From Petrosia ficiformis (lineage: Eukaryota; Porifera; Demospongiae; Haplosclerida; Petrosiidae): a DNA stretch of 64,000 bases. Location: the NCBI GenBank assembly GCA_947044365.1, contig OX345636.1, positions 36,171,212-36,235,211 of the forward strand, read 5' to 3'. How positions within the stretch are numbered: position 1 is the stretch's first letter; the number at the start of each line of letters is the position of its first letter. Below, piece by piece: positions 1 to 13,100 of the stretch. Made by a program: the position numbers and the translations under genes. The notes under the pieces are model-generated. The model had not been told where the DNA came from, made no database searches, and saw nothing but the letters and a program-made list of their open reading frames with translations.

Positions 1-3000
1 TCTACGAGGAGCAAAAATTGAAGGAATGCAGCACTAATACTCCAGGAGGAAAGAGTGAAGAACCCATGACGGTATGGCAGAGAAAGATGAGGTCCTAAAT
101 GTTTTTATTGCAGGAAGTTTGGCCATATTCAGAGGAATTGCTTGGAACGCGAAAGGAAGCAAAGTGGCATGTCACAGTACAAAGGACAGCAGTTGGACAA
201 GATGAGGAGTGGTGAAAAACACAAAATGCAGAGTACTGAGACTAAGCATCAAAAGGACAGCTCAGATAGCGATGAAGTAGGACTGGTGGTAAAGCATGTT
301 ATGTCTGCAACGGTAAAATCAGAAAATGGATCATAGATTCAGGAGCAACCAGTCACGTATGTAACAACAGAGATTTGTTTGACGATTTCAACCCTCTGAA
401 AATTCCACTTGAAGTCACACTTGGAGATGGACATGCTCTAAAGGCTACTGCTCATGGTACTATGATTCTGAAAGTGAAGTTCAACTGTGGAACATGCAAG
501 TGTAAGTTATATGATGTTCTGTATGTCCCTGAACTGTCATACAATTTGTTAAGTGTATCTAAAGCAGTAGAAAAACGATATTTCGTAACCTTCAGTGAGT
601 CTAGTTGTGTGATTAGAAATGCCAATAGTAAGTCAATCGCAGTGGCGTCAAAGGTCAGTGGTCTCTACCATTAGTACTGTACCTGTTTTTGTCAATACAA
701 TGACAGAGAATTTGGATCATAACGAAGGATCGAAAGAGGACTTGTGGCACCGTCGTTATGGACATATTAGTGTAAAGAACCTACAAAAGCTGGCAAGGGA
801 ACATCTTGTGGAAGAATACGATTATTCTGAAATGAATGAAATAAAATTTTGTGAGCATGTTTAGAAGGGAAACAACACAGAATTCCATTTCCTTCTCACT
901 CTGAGAGTCAGTCTAAGGAAGTGTACAGTTGGTCCATAGTGATGTATGTGGGAAGATTGACTCAAAGTCTTTAAGTGGTGTGGAGTATTTACTCACATTC
1001 ATAGATGATAAAACGAGATACGTTTGGGTCTATGTTATTAGACACATGAGTGAGGTGTTTAACAAGTTTTTTGAGTGGAAATCATTAGTGGAAAAGTCTT
1101 TAGGGAAGGAAGTTAAAGCTCTTCATACCATAAATGGTGGAGAATTCACATTGAATGATTTTGAAGCCTACTTAAGGAAAGGGGGAATAAAGGATGAGCT
1201 GACAATTCTAAAGTGCCCTCAGCAAAATGGCATTGCAGAAAGGAGGAATAGGACACTGGCAGAAATGGTGAGATCGATGCTAGCTTATTCTGAATTCACA
1301 TTGAATGATTTTGAAGCCTACTTAAGGAAAGGGGGAATAAAGGATGAGCTGACAATTCTAAAGTGCCCTCAGCAAAATGGCATTGCAGAAAGGAGGAATA
1401 GGACACTAGCAGAAATGGTGAGATCGATGCTAGCTTATTCTAAGCTACAACCTACATTCTAAACCATTTTGGGCAGAGGCACTAGCTACAACCATTTATT
1501 TTCGCAATCAATGGCCAGCAAAAGCAGTGAAAGGGAAAACCCCTTATGAAGCACTAACAGGAGAGAAGCCAAAAGTAGGATCTCTATGAGTCTTTGGATG
1601 TGCTGCATATTCTCATAATCCTAAAGATGAAAAAAGAAAGTTGGACTCGAAATCTTGTAAGTGTGTTTTTCTAGGATACTCCGAGAGTAGAAAGGGATAT
1701 TGATTGTATGATGCCGAGAATTGTTCACAGTAGAGATGTTACTTTTAATGAGCTGACTAGTGGATTTGAGATCTGAATCTGAAACTGAGAAAAAATCATG
1801 TGAAGATTGACTGTTCAAATGATGAATTGTCAACAGAGGAAGATGTGGTGCAAGAAGAGACTACAGAAACAAACCAAGAAGAGGAACCAATTGTTTGTCG
1901 ATCAACAAGAGATCGGAGATGTCCTGACTATTATGGCGAGTGGGCAAATGTTGCTGATGATTTTAATGAGCCAAGTACGGTAGAAGAGGCACTATCAAGT
2001 TCAGATAGAGAGAAGTGGAAGGTTGCTATCAATACAGAGTTTGAATCTCTTAGTACCAATAAGGTATGGGAGTTAGTACCATTGCCCAAGGATGGTAAGG
2101 TATTTTCAAAGACCTGAATTGGATTATGAGGAAGCATTTCCTCCCTATAGTCAGGTTTGAATTGATTAGAACTGTAGCAGCACTGGCAGCACAGAATAAC
2201 CTAAAACTCCATCAAATGGATGTGACAACAGCATTCCTCAATGGTGAGCTACAAGAGGTTTACATGAAACAGCCTGAAGGATTTGTGGAAAGGAAAAGAG
2301 AGTATGGTGTGTAGATTAAAGCACAGTATCTACGGTCTTCAGCAGTCTCCTTGCTGTTGGAATTTTGCTCTTGACAACCAATTGAAGAAGATTGGATTTA
2401 TACAATTAAGAAGCGATCCTTGTCTCTATGTATCCTCTGATAAAGAACCATTTATAATAGCTGTGTATGTTGATGATATCTTACTAGCTGGACAGACTGA
2501 TGATAGAATAGCAGAAGTGAAGAAGGATCTGGCGAGTCGATTTGATGTGAAAGATACGGGAGAAGTTCATTATTTTCTTGGTGTCAAGATGATTGAACAT
2601 TTTAAAGGAGGAACAGTATGGATAGGACAACCATTCTATGCTGAAAATATCTCGCATCACTTTAAAATGAGTGAAGCAAAGGCAACCAAGAGTCCTGTGA
2701 ATCTCAGTTTGAAACTTTGTAAGGCGACATATGATTCTGAATGTGTGGATGTAGAGATGTATCAGTCGGCAGTTGGAAAGCTTCTTTATCTCTCAACACG
2801 AACTAGACCTGACATCATGTTTGTAGTGTGTAATGTTGCTAAATGCACTGCCAAACCAACTCAACGACATTGGAAAGCTGTGAAACACATTTTCAGATAT
2901 CTTGTGGGCACAGTCAACTACGAAATTCTTTACAGGAGAAGTAACTCAACAGATTGTATCGGATATACTGACTCTGACTGGGCTGGTGACATCGATGATT

Positions 3001-3366
3001 GAAAGTCAACTTCAGGATACATATTTCAGATAGGAAGAGCACCTGTTAGTTGGAAGAGCAGGAAGCAATCATGTGTTGCTCTTTCTACAGCGGAATCTGA
3101 ATACATGGCATTGACATCTGCTGCTCAAGAGGCCATCTGGTTACGTCAGCTGTTATCAGAACTTAAGAAGGAGCCCACTGAACCGACAGTCATTTACGAG
3201 GATAATCAATTTGCCATCTGTTTGTCTAAAAAACCCCAGTTTCATGGTTGTAGCAAATACATAGCCATTATGTTAGAGATCAAGGATAAAGTGAAAGTTT
3301 TGCAAAACTTAGAGGAATGGCTAACATAAAGAAATGGACAAACAATGATATCATTAAGTGAGAAGG
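1..3366 (+). pseudogene. Decayed Ty1/copia retrotransposon polyprotein (PR-IN-RT-RH)
   Basis: Fragments in several frames give the copia order. The aspartic protease core is IIDSGATSHVCNN near 326-370. The pre-integrase segment LWHRRYGHISVKNLQKLA is at about 741-800. The integrase core runs from VHSDVCG (929) to NGIAERRNRTLAEM. The RT part includes LHQMDVTTAFLNGEL (about 2205-2250) and the YVDDILLAG active site (about 2465-2495). RNase H has STAESEYMALTSAAQEAIW near 3090-3140. Many stops and frameshifts break it, for example at 861, 1462, 2117, 2314 and 3001. The 5' part lies outside the window. The integrase has a tandem duplication and lacks its second catalytic Asp. It lies beyond the 3' end of the RNF213-like gene, on the opposite strand. 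Confidence 0.92.
1142..1441 (+). repeat. 150-bp in-frame tandem duplication inside the copia integrase
   Basis: Units 1142-1291 and 1292-1441 are identical except for one base (GG versus AG near 1258/1408). The unit is 50 codons, so the frame is kept, and it repeats the segment carrying the catalytic Glu (NGIAERRNRT). Near-identity means the duplication is recent relative to the decay of the element. Confidence 0.95.
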
Positions 3367-3368
3367 AG

Positions 3369-3617
3369 TGTGAAAGAAAGACTCTTAAGGTCTAATTGTT
3401 TATACAATTATGTAATTGTTTATTAATTTTAGTTATTTATTTATAGATGCATGCTATGCACATGCACTGACTAGATTTTTCTTGACCACGTGCTCTGTCT
3501 AGATATTTTCTTGGTTTCATGTATATAAGTAGTTTGTTGTCCTTATTTTTTTTTTGGAAGATAAAGATCATCTAGTCAAAGATTAAATCTATCAAATAGG
3601 GGGTGTGTTTACCCTTC
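3369..3617 (+). repeat. Putative 3' LTR of the copia element
   Basis: A purine tract (GAGAAGGAG) directly precedes TGTGAAAGAAAG, as expected for a polypurine tract and LTR start. A promoter-like GTATATAAGTAG lies at about 3520-3531. The right edge (near a TTCA at 3614-3617) is a guess because the partner LTR is outside the window. Confidence 0.4.
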
Positions 3618-5128
3618 AACTGCACAATTTTCTTCTTTACGATATTAGAGGATGAATATGTTACTGGGTTCCTTTATCAGTAGGTTGTGTGACAGTTGGT
3701 TGTGTTTTCAATTGTCAAAGATGTTGTTGCTTCAGTCAACAACAGTGTGTTTTATACCTTGTAGACAATTCAGCACAGTCATGTTTTCACTTGTTTCGTG
3801 GTGGAATGAAGCTATATAGATATGTTGAAATAGGCATCATTAACAACAGGCAATGCTTACATTTAGTGGCTCTGCTTTGCTTCCTCTATGGTTGTCATAT
3901 TCTGTGGAATTTGTTCAACAGAATTTGGCATAGAATTTTAGATAGCAGCTATACAATCCTTCCTTACCATTGGTGGAATTTATGTACTCCTGAATTATAC
4001 TACTCTCCGAGTATATTTATTTTAATTTTTTTAAAGCCTATAGTGTAACAGATGGCAATTTTGAGGAGCTGAATTTAATAATGAAAAAAAGGTATTTATA
4101 ATAAATTTGGTGTGAATACATAGAGGTGTAACATACTTCATTAAATCAGAAATTATGTTTAAAATTCTTTTCATAATTAATGGTGTCTATGATGTATTAT
4201 TGAAAGGTAACACGTTTTTCTATCTGGTCCCCAATAGTATAGTTTCAAGAGTACCAAAATAACCTTCTTGACTGATATATGTGACATTAGACCCAATGCA
4301 GTTTGGCCATCCCATGTGGCGAGGTCAATGAATCCATAAAAATTACAATTTGACGGGTCATGCTCCTATGGGACAAATACATTAACAGACCTCCATTAAT
4401 TTACTTTTAGCACCAAATGCAGCTGAAAAATCACAACCTATTTGGACTTTTAAAAGGTCTTGCCACTGAGGGATATGTGAACACGTGGGCCTATACATTT
4501 GGGAGGGTAGCTGGACATTTCTCATCAAAAGGTGGTGATTTCTACCTAGATAAAATTTTAGTTTAATATAAACCAACATGTTAACATTTACCAACTTTCC
4601 ATATGTACATTTGGAGAAAGGATTACATATAAAATGTGTATATAATTAGAGTATGTAATGCAATTGAAAAACATAAACTACCTCCGAATACATTTACAAA
4701 AGCTACAATTATTTATGGAAGCTTGTTTTGATTAGTTGCTAAAATACAGGGACAATGTGTGTTCGGTATAGCTAAACTGAAATCTCATGTTCAACACAGG
4801 GGTAGATCCAGGAAGGTGGGTCCTAGGGTGCATTTAAACTTCCTTTTCTACTCGTCAATGAGATTAATAGCTACTTGCATGTACACCTTTAAAATGTTTG
4901 CGACCAAAGTAACTGTTATTTCAGATGTGCCTTAATAATCAAGAATCTCATCAAACATTAATTTGCATATAATTACTTACATGTAAATGCACAATACACA
5001 TATGTATACTTATTGGTAAGCCACAACCTTCATGACCTGAAACATTCGCATGCTGCACACAAATGTTTTGCACCACCTATTTACAGGGTCTGGAACTACC
5101 CCTGGAATTATTGTATTCCTAAGTGATA
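3618..5128. other. Intergenic, nothing recognised
   Basis: AT-rich unique-looking DNA. An open frame at 3689-4048 (119 codons) has no recognisable domain and an erratic composition, so I do not call it a gene. Confidence 0.4.
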
Positions 5129-6630
5129 CAAGAATAATACAATAAAATGAAAGAAGATGTCAAAACCCTAAAAGCATGCGAACAAGGTTAGGTGGGACCC
5201 GAAATTAAACAAACCACTTCCATATAACCCTACATAAGTACTTATAAAGCAACATACAAGAGCTGTACTTATGTAGGGTTATATGGAAGTGGGTTGTTTA
5301 ATTTTGGGTCCCACCTAAGGATGTGTATCATCAAAATTTTCTGTTCCAATTATCATATAAAGTTTATCACGATAATCGCGATACTTTAAATCTTTGTGTA
5401 GCAAATCCACAAATGATAAAAGAGACTAGTATGTTGTCACTGTAAGGCAAATGCCCCTTCACAAATGACAAATTACCTCTTTGCTGTTTAGTTAGAGCAT
5501 CGACCTTGAATCTTAATAACTGCCAGATCTTGCTTTGGCTCCTACAAACGGAACCAACGAATCATGCTATCCTTCCTTGCTAGTCTAGCCATCTGTGTAC
5601 AAACTGAACTGTGCATGCATGAACCCATTTTTCAAGCAATAATAATTATTGAAATTAATAATAATGAATATTATAATTATATCGTGATATAGATTCCTGA
5701 TATCGCTATCACGATAATTACTTCAGTGATGAAAATATCACTATATCGATATTATCGCACAACCTTAGTCCCACCTAACTTTGTTCGCATGCTTTTAGGG
5801 TTTTGACATCCCTACATCTTCTTTTATTTTATTGGAAATGTTTTTTATTATTCTTGTTTCCATTGTTTTTTTTTCTGAATGGTCTGAATATTTTTTGTAG
5901 ATTGCAGAAAATAAATACTGGTGTAAGTTATATATCATATGAAATCATTCAATCATCAATGAAGGTCAGTCAGTCTTTTGTATATATCAATTATTTATGA
6001 ATTGATTATCATTTTCTTTCACTTACAGATAATGTCTATTCTCTATTTCACTTACGGAACTGTCAGCAGTCCTACAAGAAGTACTATCAGTCACTGTGTC
6101 AACAATTCACTATTGCAATGCTAATCATAATAATATTATACAATGGCTTTAATATTAATAAGTTTTATATTCCTTATTATAAGAATGTATTTCCTCACAA
6201 ATTTTATTATGATACCAGCACTTCCATGTTAGAGTATAGAAATGCGCATGCTCAATTAAATACCACGTGGGTTGATTAATGAAAATGGCATCCGATTTGA
6301 CATCAAATCTTTGTAGTCATTGAGACTGTCTTCTTTCATAGTATTTGAAGATATCATCTTGCTACTTTAAGACCAGAATTTTACAATGAATGTGATTGGA
6401 ATTGTGCTAGAATCAATGTGATAGTTCAACAAACAAAAAAATGATTTGTCTGAAAAATATTTTGAATAATAATAATAATAATATGATGAAGATATGAATA
6501 GGTATGTGTGTATAAAACTTATCTGTATATATTACCAGAGATTTCAGCTCATCACTTGCAATTGAAATGTATAGGCAGCCATTTTTTTTCTGTGCCATCT
6601 CTACATAGAGAGTACTACCGTACTCTCTGA
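5129..6630. mobile_element. Hairpin MITE family A, copy 1 (with nested hAT MITE)
   Basis: An inverted repeat: the left arm at about 5129-5240 (ACAAGAATAATA ... CATATAACCCTACATAAGTAC) is mirrored by 5264-5315 and 5768-5860. The second arm is interrupted by a 452-bp insertion. Beyond the arms about 770 bp (5860-6630) is shared with the copy at 16.66-17.70 kb, ending in a short palindrome around GAGAGTACTACCGTACTCTC. No coding capacity. At least five relatives occur in the window. Confidence 0.8.
5316..5767. mobile_element. hAT-type MITE nested in MITE A, 8-bp target duplication
   Basis: A 452-bp insertion starting TAAGGATGTGTATCAT and ending ATCGCACAACCTTA, which are imperfect terminal inverted repeats. 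It is flanked by GTCCCACC at 5308-5315 and again at 5768-5775. Removing it and one copy restores the hairpin arm of the host MITE. An 8-bp duplication is characteristic of hAT transposition. The interior is AT-rich with short palindromes and no open frame. Confidence 0.85.
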
Positions 6631-6637
6631 TATACAG

Positions 6638-6800
6638 TATATAGAAGTGTAGACCTATGCTAAAAGACTATATACCTGTTTGGTAATATTAGACACAAAT
6701 CCGAACAATTATTGCATGACATACAATAATTGTTCGGATCTGTGTCTAATATTACCAAACAGGTATGTAGTCTTTTAGCATAGGTCTACACTTCTATATA
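6638..6800. repeat. Long foldback, 77-nt arms with 9-nt loop
   Basis: Arms 6638-6714 and 6724-6800 are near-perfect reverse complements (TATATAGAAGTGTAGACC ... GGTCTACACTTCTATATA), with loop CATGACATA. It begins 55 bp downstream of the poly(A) signal of the RNF213-like gene. Either a short MITE or a palindrome formed by duplication; no second copy seen in the window. Confidence 0.9.
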
Positions 6801-6855
6801 TGGAAAGCAATTCAATGAATATGTTTCAAATTTGGGATACAAATTATGAAAGTAG

Positions 6856-6861
6856 TTTATT
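6856..6861 (-). promoter_or_regulatory. Polyadenylation signal AATAAA of the RNF213-like gene
   Basis: AATAAA on the minus strand, 14 bp after the stop codon. The canonical hexamer implies a very short 3' UTR. A long foldback begins 55 bp further downstream. Confidence 0.55.
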
Positions 6862-6874
6862 GGTTTAATGGCTC

Positions 6875-7158
6875 TCACTTCCTGAGTGCAAGACATAATT
6901 TTACATAGTGACAGACATTAACATCCGGAAGGAAATCCACTGCTTCAATGTTTAGTTTTTCAACTTTTAGTTTTTCAATTAGAAACAACTTGAGTGATGA
7001 CTGTTAATGAAAAAAATACATGTAATAATCTTAATGTGATTTCATTTATGTTCTTACTGATGTTTTATTTTCTGCGGCCATGCTCCTCATTGAAAATTCA
7101 TACTGAGCTAAAACTCGATTTATTATTCTCATTTCTAGCAAAAATTGGTAAGCTTTGC
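6875..7158 (-). CDS. RNF213-like exons 53-54 with stop codon
   Basis: Exon 53 (7058-7158) encodes AYQFLLEMRIINRVLAQYEF and ends at TCA/GTAAGA. Exon 54 (6875-7000) starts after AACAG and encodes SSLKLFLIEKLKVEKLNIEA then VDFLPDVNVCHYVKLCLALRK and TGA at 6877-6875. The last residues resemble the short C-terminal tail of RNF213 relatives. This fixes the 3' end of the reading frame. Confidence 0.75.
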
Positions 7159-10100
7159 CTGTAATAAAAAAATACAAATACAATTACAAGAAGAATCTTT
7201 CTATTCCAAATAACAGCAGCAGTAACTTGTCATGATACTAAATTATACGAGGCTTTTATAGGCTATAATCAATTATTACAGGAAGTATGGCATATAGGTC
7301 TTCCTATGATATATGGTCAATGCCTTTCCATGATGATCTATGCTGAACTGTGTGTATGCTTCTGTGTGACTATTATGTGTAATATATATGTAAGTGTGTT
7401 ATTGTATTTGTGACTTTATGTGTATTTGTGTGCGTTTGTGCTATGTATGCGTTATGATCATGGTGTTTGTGTGTTTATGTGTTTATAAGTATGCATGTGT
7501 GGGAGTGAGTACAGTAATACATTTTTCAGCGCTGTAACTACCATTTTATATTAATGTGTTATTTAAAACTGAAATAATAACATCTCTTGACAAATCCTTG
7601 GGCTTATAGAAAATTGCAGGACGTTTCATGTAATATACTTGATTACATATGCATACAATAAATTATATGTATATTACTATATATACAGACATTGACACTG
7701 AATCATTCGTATTAACGCCATTACCTTCAGAAACTCCAGTGGCCTGATTCAATTCCTGTATATGACAGTCACAGAGATCTTCTTTCAATGTAACGGGAAG
7801 AGAACTGAAATTATACATTCCTTCCTTTAGCCATATTACAAACGTTTGTAAGGCCTTCATTATTTCAATCATACGAAGTTCTTCAAGAAATTTCAGTTGT
7901 AGTTGATTCAACCTATAGTATCCATGTGCAAAAATGACGTGAAACAAAATGAACAAAACATTATGATTATTATCAATTAGTCAACTACGCTTCATTTAAT
8001 AACCCAATATAGTATTTTCTCTATAATTATAAGTAGTATGTGACAACTAAAAGATTTGATATGGGTCTTTTATTTTGTTGTACATGTTCCTTAATTGTGA
8101 TATATTTTGAGCTTTATGAAAACGAAATAAGGTTCTGTGAACAGAACGATTCGGCCCAAGAGCCTTCTTCAGCTATTTACAATGAAAAACTGGACAAACA
8201 CAAGCTCAAAATACATCACAATTAAGTAAAATATTGTTATTCATTGTCCATATTTCAGTAAGTAAGGTTTAATACCTGTAGACATCGATCCCAAGTACTT
8301 CCTTCAAAACCTTGGCATTTGAATTATTTTCATCAAGTACAGCATGTGACTTCAGAAAATCTGGTAGCTTATTATTTTTGATCTGGTCCCTGACCAATGC
8401 TATGACACCTTCAGAATGACTGCTCTATTGATATAAGCATAGCAAAATAATATGGATGATGAAATTAGTCATTGTTAGTTAGTATAGCTTACAAATTGAC
8501 ATAAGCAATCATTAACTGTTGGCCCTAAAGGCAAACTGCACAGACTAAATAAGCTGTTTGGGCCAAAGGTGTACAATATGATCTTAGTCAACACACTGAA
8601 ATCACACACAGTACATAATACACATTTCTACAAGAATAATAATAAACATTTTCAATAAAAGAAGATATAAGGACGTCAAAACCCAAAAAGCATGCAAACA
8701 AGGTTGAGAGTCTAACATACGGCCAAAAATTAAACTAACCACTTTCATATAACCCTACATAAGTACAGCATATTTTTTTGGAAATGCTGGTGTAAGTTAT
8801 ATATCATATTAAATCATACAATCATAGTTTAGTAGTCCAGACGGCCAATGCCCCATCTTTATTCACTTGTATAACTTCCACATTTTAAATAACATTGCCA
8901 TTTAACTTATTTAGTTCAATAGAAGATCTTCTAAGAAAGCCATAGACACAAAAAGCATGCTTCGTAAGCTAAAGGAAATCAGCAGGGTGAATGTTTGAAA
9001 GTGCAAAAGTCAGTGGAAACGCCATCTCTAGTGCTACATGATTATAATTGACCACACCTATCATGAATTAATTAAATAGTGTGAAATGTTCGGCACGCTT
9101 CGTGCGCTGACATTGCCTGGGTACAACGTTCTTTGTTAGGTGCCTATGCAGTTATTTCAAAACTAGTAGGTTTATGTATCAAATAAATTAATAAAATTGA
9201 TAGATTTAGAAATGTAACCCAAAATGTGTACAAACAAGGTGGGGATGGTACTAACACAGGTTAACACAGGACAGTAATAAAAATACATCTATATACTTAC
9301 CTATTTCTTTGAAAACATCGCGAAAATAAGATATTTAAAATACTCAAAATTGAAGGAGATGTATAGAGGATAAATGGTATAAACATTTGATAAAGATAAT
9401 AACAATAAATATCACTTTTGTTATCTTACATTGTAGCCATAACGGAATTGATATTTTTAGTGATCTAACTTCCTTAATTTTATATGTTTGCCATCATTGC
9501 CATATCTCCTTGAATTTTTTTTAAAACTCTTATGTAGCATCCTTAACTTATATAATCATCACAAATGTAATTCCTACCTGTATTAAGCACAGTGCAGCAA
9601 TTCTCAAACCTATAGTTATTTCCAATAGTGAGTGATAACTTAATGAATGACAATGTTTTAACACATTCAGCATATATTCAGAGTCTGGTTCAACCTAAAA
9701 ATTAATTGTAACAAACAAAGATGGATGACTGTTGTGAATAACAGCTGGCTATGAGCAACGTTTATGCAGTTATAGAAGTGTCACTGAAGCCTGTTCATAT
9801 TCACAATGACCTCAAAATTAGAATGTGATGACTTTATGTGTAACATGGCGTATACTTTAATTCCACAAGCATTATTCTGTATAACACAATAATGAAGCAA
9901 TGGATTGAAATTCAGCACAAAAAGAAAAGAATGTTGTTGGCGTTTCCAAACTAAAGTTGTGAACATTTTTCTGAGGTTATGGTGAACACGAATAATCTTT
10001 AGTATACTAATGAAATATGAGCTTACCATGTAATCAGCTGGAATGTTTTCCACAAGATCACCAAGACTAACGGCAGAACTTTCAACACTGTAATTATAAG

Positions 10101-13100
10101 TAAAAGTGCAATAGTGAAATAATCTTGTATACAAAAATGACATGTATCAGAACAGTTAGAGAAACAGCCTTTATAAGTACATAAATCATGAATGAAATCA
10201 TCAACTAAAACTATTTCAATTAATGAGTGCATCAAACTGCATTCAAATTCACTAATGTATACACAGGGCAATTGAAAACAAATTACCAATAACGTTTGTC
10301 CTGGCCAAGCAAAAAGCTGTTTTCTCACCGTCATTGGTACTAAGAATTATACACTCCTGAGTGACTACTATGCTCCAGATCAACCAAAAGACCAATCACT
10401 CGAAAACCTAATTGCCACTCTCAAGGCACACTTCGAGCCAGAACCGATTATCATTGCTGAAAGGTTTTTGTTCTATGATGCACTCAGAGATCAGTTTGTT
10501 TGTGGTATATATATTGAGTCGATACATAAAGAACTTCTCACTAAGAAGACACTGTCGATGGAAGAAGCTGTTAAACAGGCCTTGAGTTTGAGTAGTGCAG
10601 AGAAGAATTCTCGTGCAATGCAAGCTGGAAAAATTTCTGCAAACTAGCACTGCCATTCACTCCATGCATCGTCCTAGTTCATCTAGCATTTCAAGGCCAA
10701 ATGGAAAGCGAACTCATACATGTTACTGATGTGGAAAGCCTGGGAACGTCTAGGATCGTTGCTGTTTCAAAACCGCTACATGCCACTCGTGTGGTAACAT
10801 TGGACACATTGCTCCAGTATGTAAAAGTTGAAAGCCTGTGAATCACTCAATTCGTACGGAGGACACTCGTAAAGACCCTCGTAAAGACACTCGCACTAAT
10901 AATTATCTGGAAGACTGTGATAGGCGTCAAAGCCCACATGAACAATCCCTATTCTAACTCAAAAACAAAACCCACCTGCCAATAATTGTTTATGTTCTTC
11001 TCAATGGTATAACCTTACCAATGGAACTAGATACAGGGGTAGCCATGTCTATAATTTGTGAAGACACGAAGCATGCATTATTTCCAGACAAGCAGTTACG
11101 TTCATCAGATACTGTGTTAATCACCTACACATCAGAGACAGTGCCAGTTATAGTTGCAGTTCCTAATAAAGACGGCAAACTACGGATCTGTGGTGACTAC
11201 AAAGTTACTATAAACCCGAGCATGAAAGTAGTCCAACATCCCTTACCAAAACCAGACTTGTTCACAACCTTATCAGGAGGAAAAATTTTCTCCAAAATTG
11301 ACTTATCGCATGCATACCAACAGATGCCTCTTGATAATCCTAGCAAGCAATTGGTCACAATTAACACTCATCATGGGTTGTATCACTACAATCGACTCCC
11401 ATTTGGAAGTCGATACTGGAAGGAGTCCCCAATGTTATTTGTTACATTGATGACATTCTCGTCTCAGGAAGCTCATATGAACAGCACATTAGCAGCTTGG
11501 AAGAAGTTTTCAAGAGATTGCTGAAAGAAGGTATCACTATAAAACGCAGTAAGTGTTCATTTTTCACTGATAAAGTAGAGTACCTGGGACATTTAGTTGA
11601 TAAGGAAGAGCTACATTCATCCCCCAAGAAGCTTGAGGCTACCCTTAATGCACCTATCTGTAAGAATGTTCATCAATTGAGGACCTTATTAGGATTAATT
11701 AATTATTATGGTAAATTTGTTAACAATTAGTCTTTATATTGCATCCTTTAAATCAGTTACTCAAGTCAAATTCTAAATGGAATTGGGGTAAACATTGTAA
11801 CAATGTATTTGCACAAGTTACGCAGAAGCTTGTATCTAATCAGTTACTTGTACACTACAACCCCAAACTTCCTTTGCAACTGGCTACAGATGCATCACCT
11901 TATGGGGTTGGTGCTGTAATATCTCATATCTTTGAGAATGGTGATGAAAGGCCAATGGCATATCTAGAACTCTGACCACTGCTGAACAGAAATACTCACA
12001 AATTGAAAAAGAGGCACTGTCTATAGTGTTTGGCATTCAAAAATTTCACCAATACCTGTATGCTCGTCATTTCACATCATAAGTGCTATTTTCAACCCTT
12101 CTAAAGCTATTCCACCATTATCTGCCGCTGGAATGCAGCGTTGGGCTCTTCTTCTAGCAGCTTACACTTACAATATTTGTTATAGACCTACAAACCTTCA
12201 TGCTAATGATGCCCTATCAAGGTTGCATATCTCTAACTGTACTCAGCCTGCTCACCCAATTGCCTTTCTGTCTACCTACTATGACTGTTTGTTTAACCCT
12301 TGGTCAACTAAAAGCCTTGCCTGTAACTGCTAAACAGATATCCCTAGCCACAGAGACAGACACACTATTATCTCAGGTGTTGCACTATGTATACAAGGGA
12401 GGTTCCTGATGTTTTAAAGCCTTTTAGCAATCACAGCTGTGAACTGACAATTGAGGAAGGTTGTCTGATGTGGGGTATTAAAGTTATTGTTCCTAGTAAA
12501 GTTTTATCTGAATTGCATACTGACCATCCAGGTATTTGTCGCATGAAGGCTCTTGCAAGAAGCTATGTTTGGTGGCCTACTATTGACAATGACATTGAAA
12601 CATTAGTCAAAGCCTGTTTACCATGTTTGTCTGTTAAAAGTTATCCTCTAAAATCTCCTTTAAACCCCTGGTTATGGCCGTCTCAACCTTGGTCTCGTAT
12701 CCATATAGACTTTGCAGGTCCATTATTTGGAAAAACTCACCTTATTATCATTGATGCACATTCCAAATGGCCATGGTAATGCGGTTAACTGGGAGCCTGG
12801 TAGTGTGGTAGAAAAGCATTCCCCTGTTTCAATGGTGGCGAAGTTAGACAATGGCCTTAAACGTAAATGCCATATTGATCAAGTACAGTTACGAAAACAA
12901 GTCCCAGAACCTGTAAATAGAGTTACCCATTGTTTCTGAGTCGTTTGTCGAGGAAACCCCTGTTGAAATGACCATTGATGAAAGTAGTATTGAAGATGAA
13001 GGATAGTTTGAGTTGATTTCTACACAGACTGTTACTAATACTCATCCTTCAAGTAATCGTTATCCTTCAAGAGTTTGACATCCTCCTGACAGATTTTATG

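Noticed and set aside
3689..4048. 119-codon plus-strand frame
   Set aside because: No domain, Cys- and aromatic-rich composition typical of chance frames in AT-rich DNA, and no splice context.
9781..10334. Overlapping minus-strand frames of 120 and 103 codons
   Set aside because: Only the 61-bp part at 10027-10087 fits splice signals and phase; the rest is intron.
10408..10656. Minus-strand 82-codon frame
   Set aside because: Shadow of the gypsy gag fragment on the plus strand.
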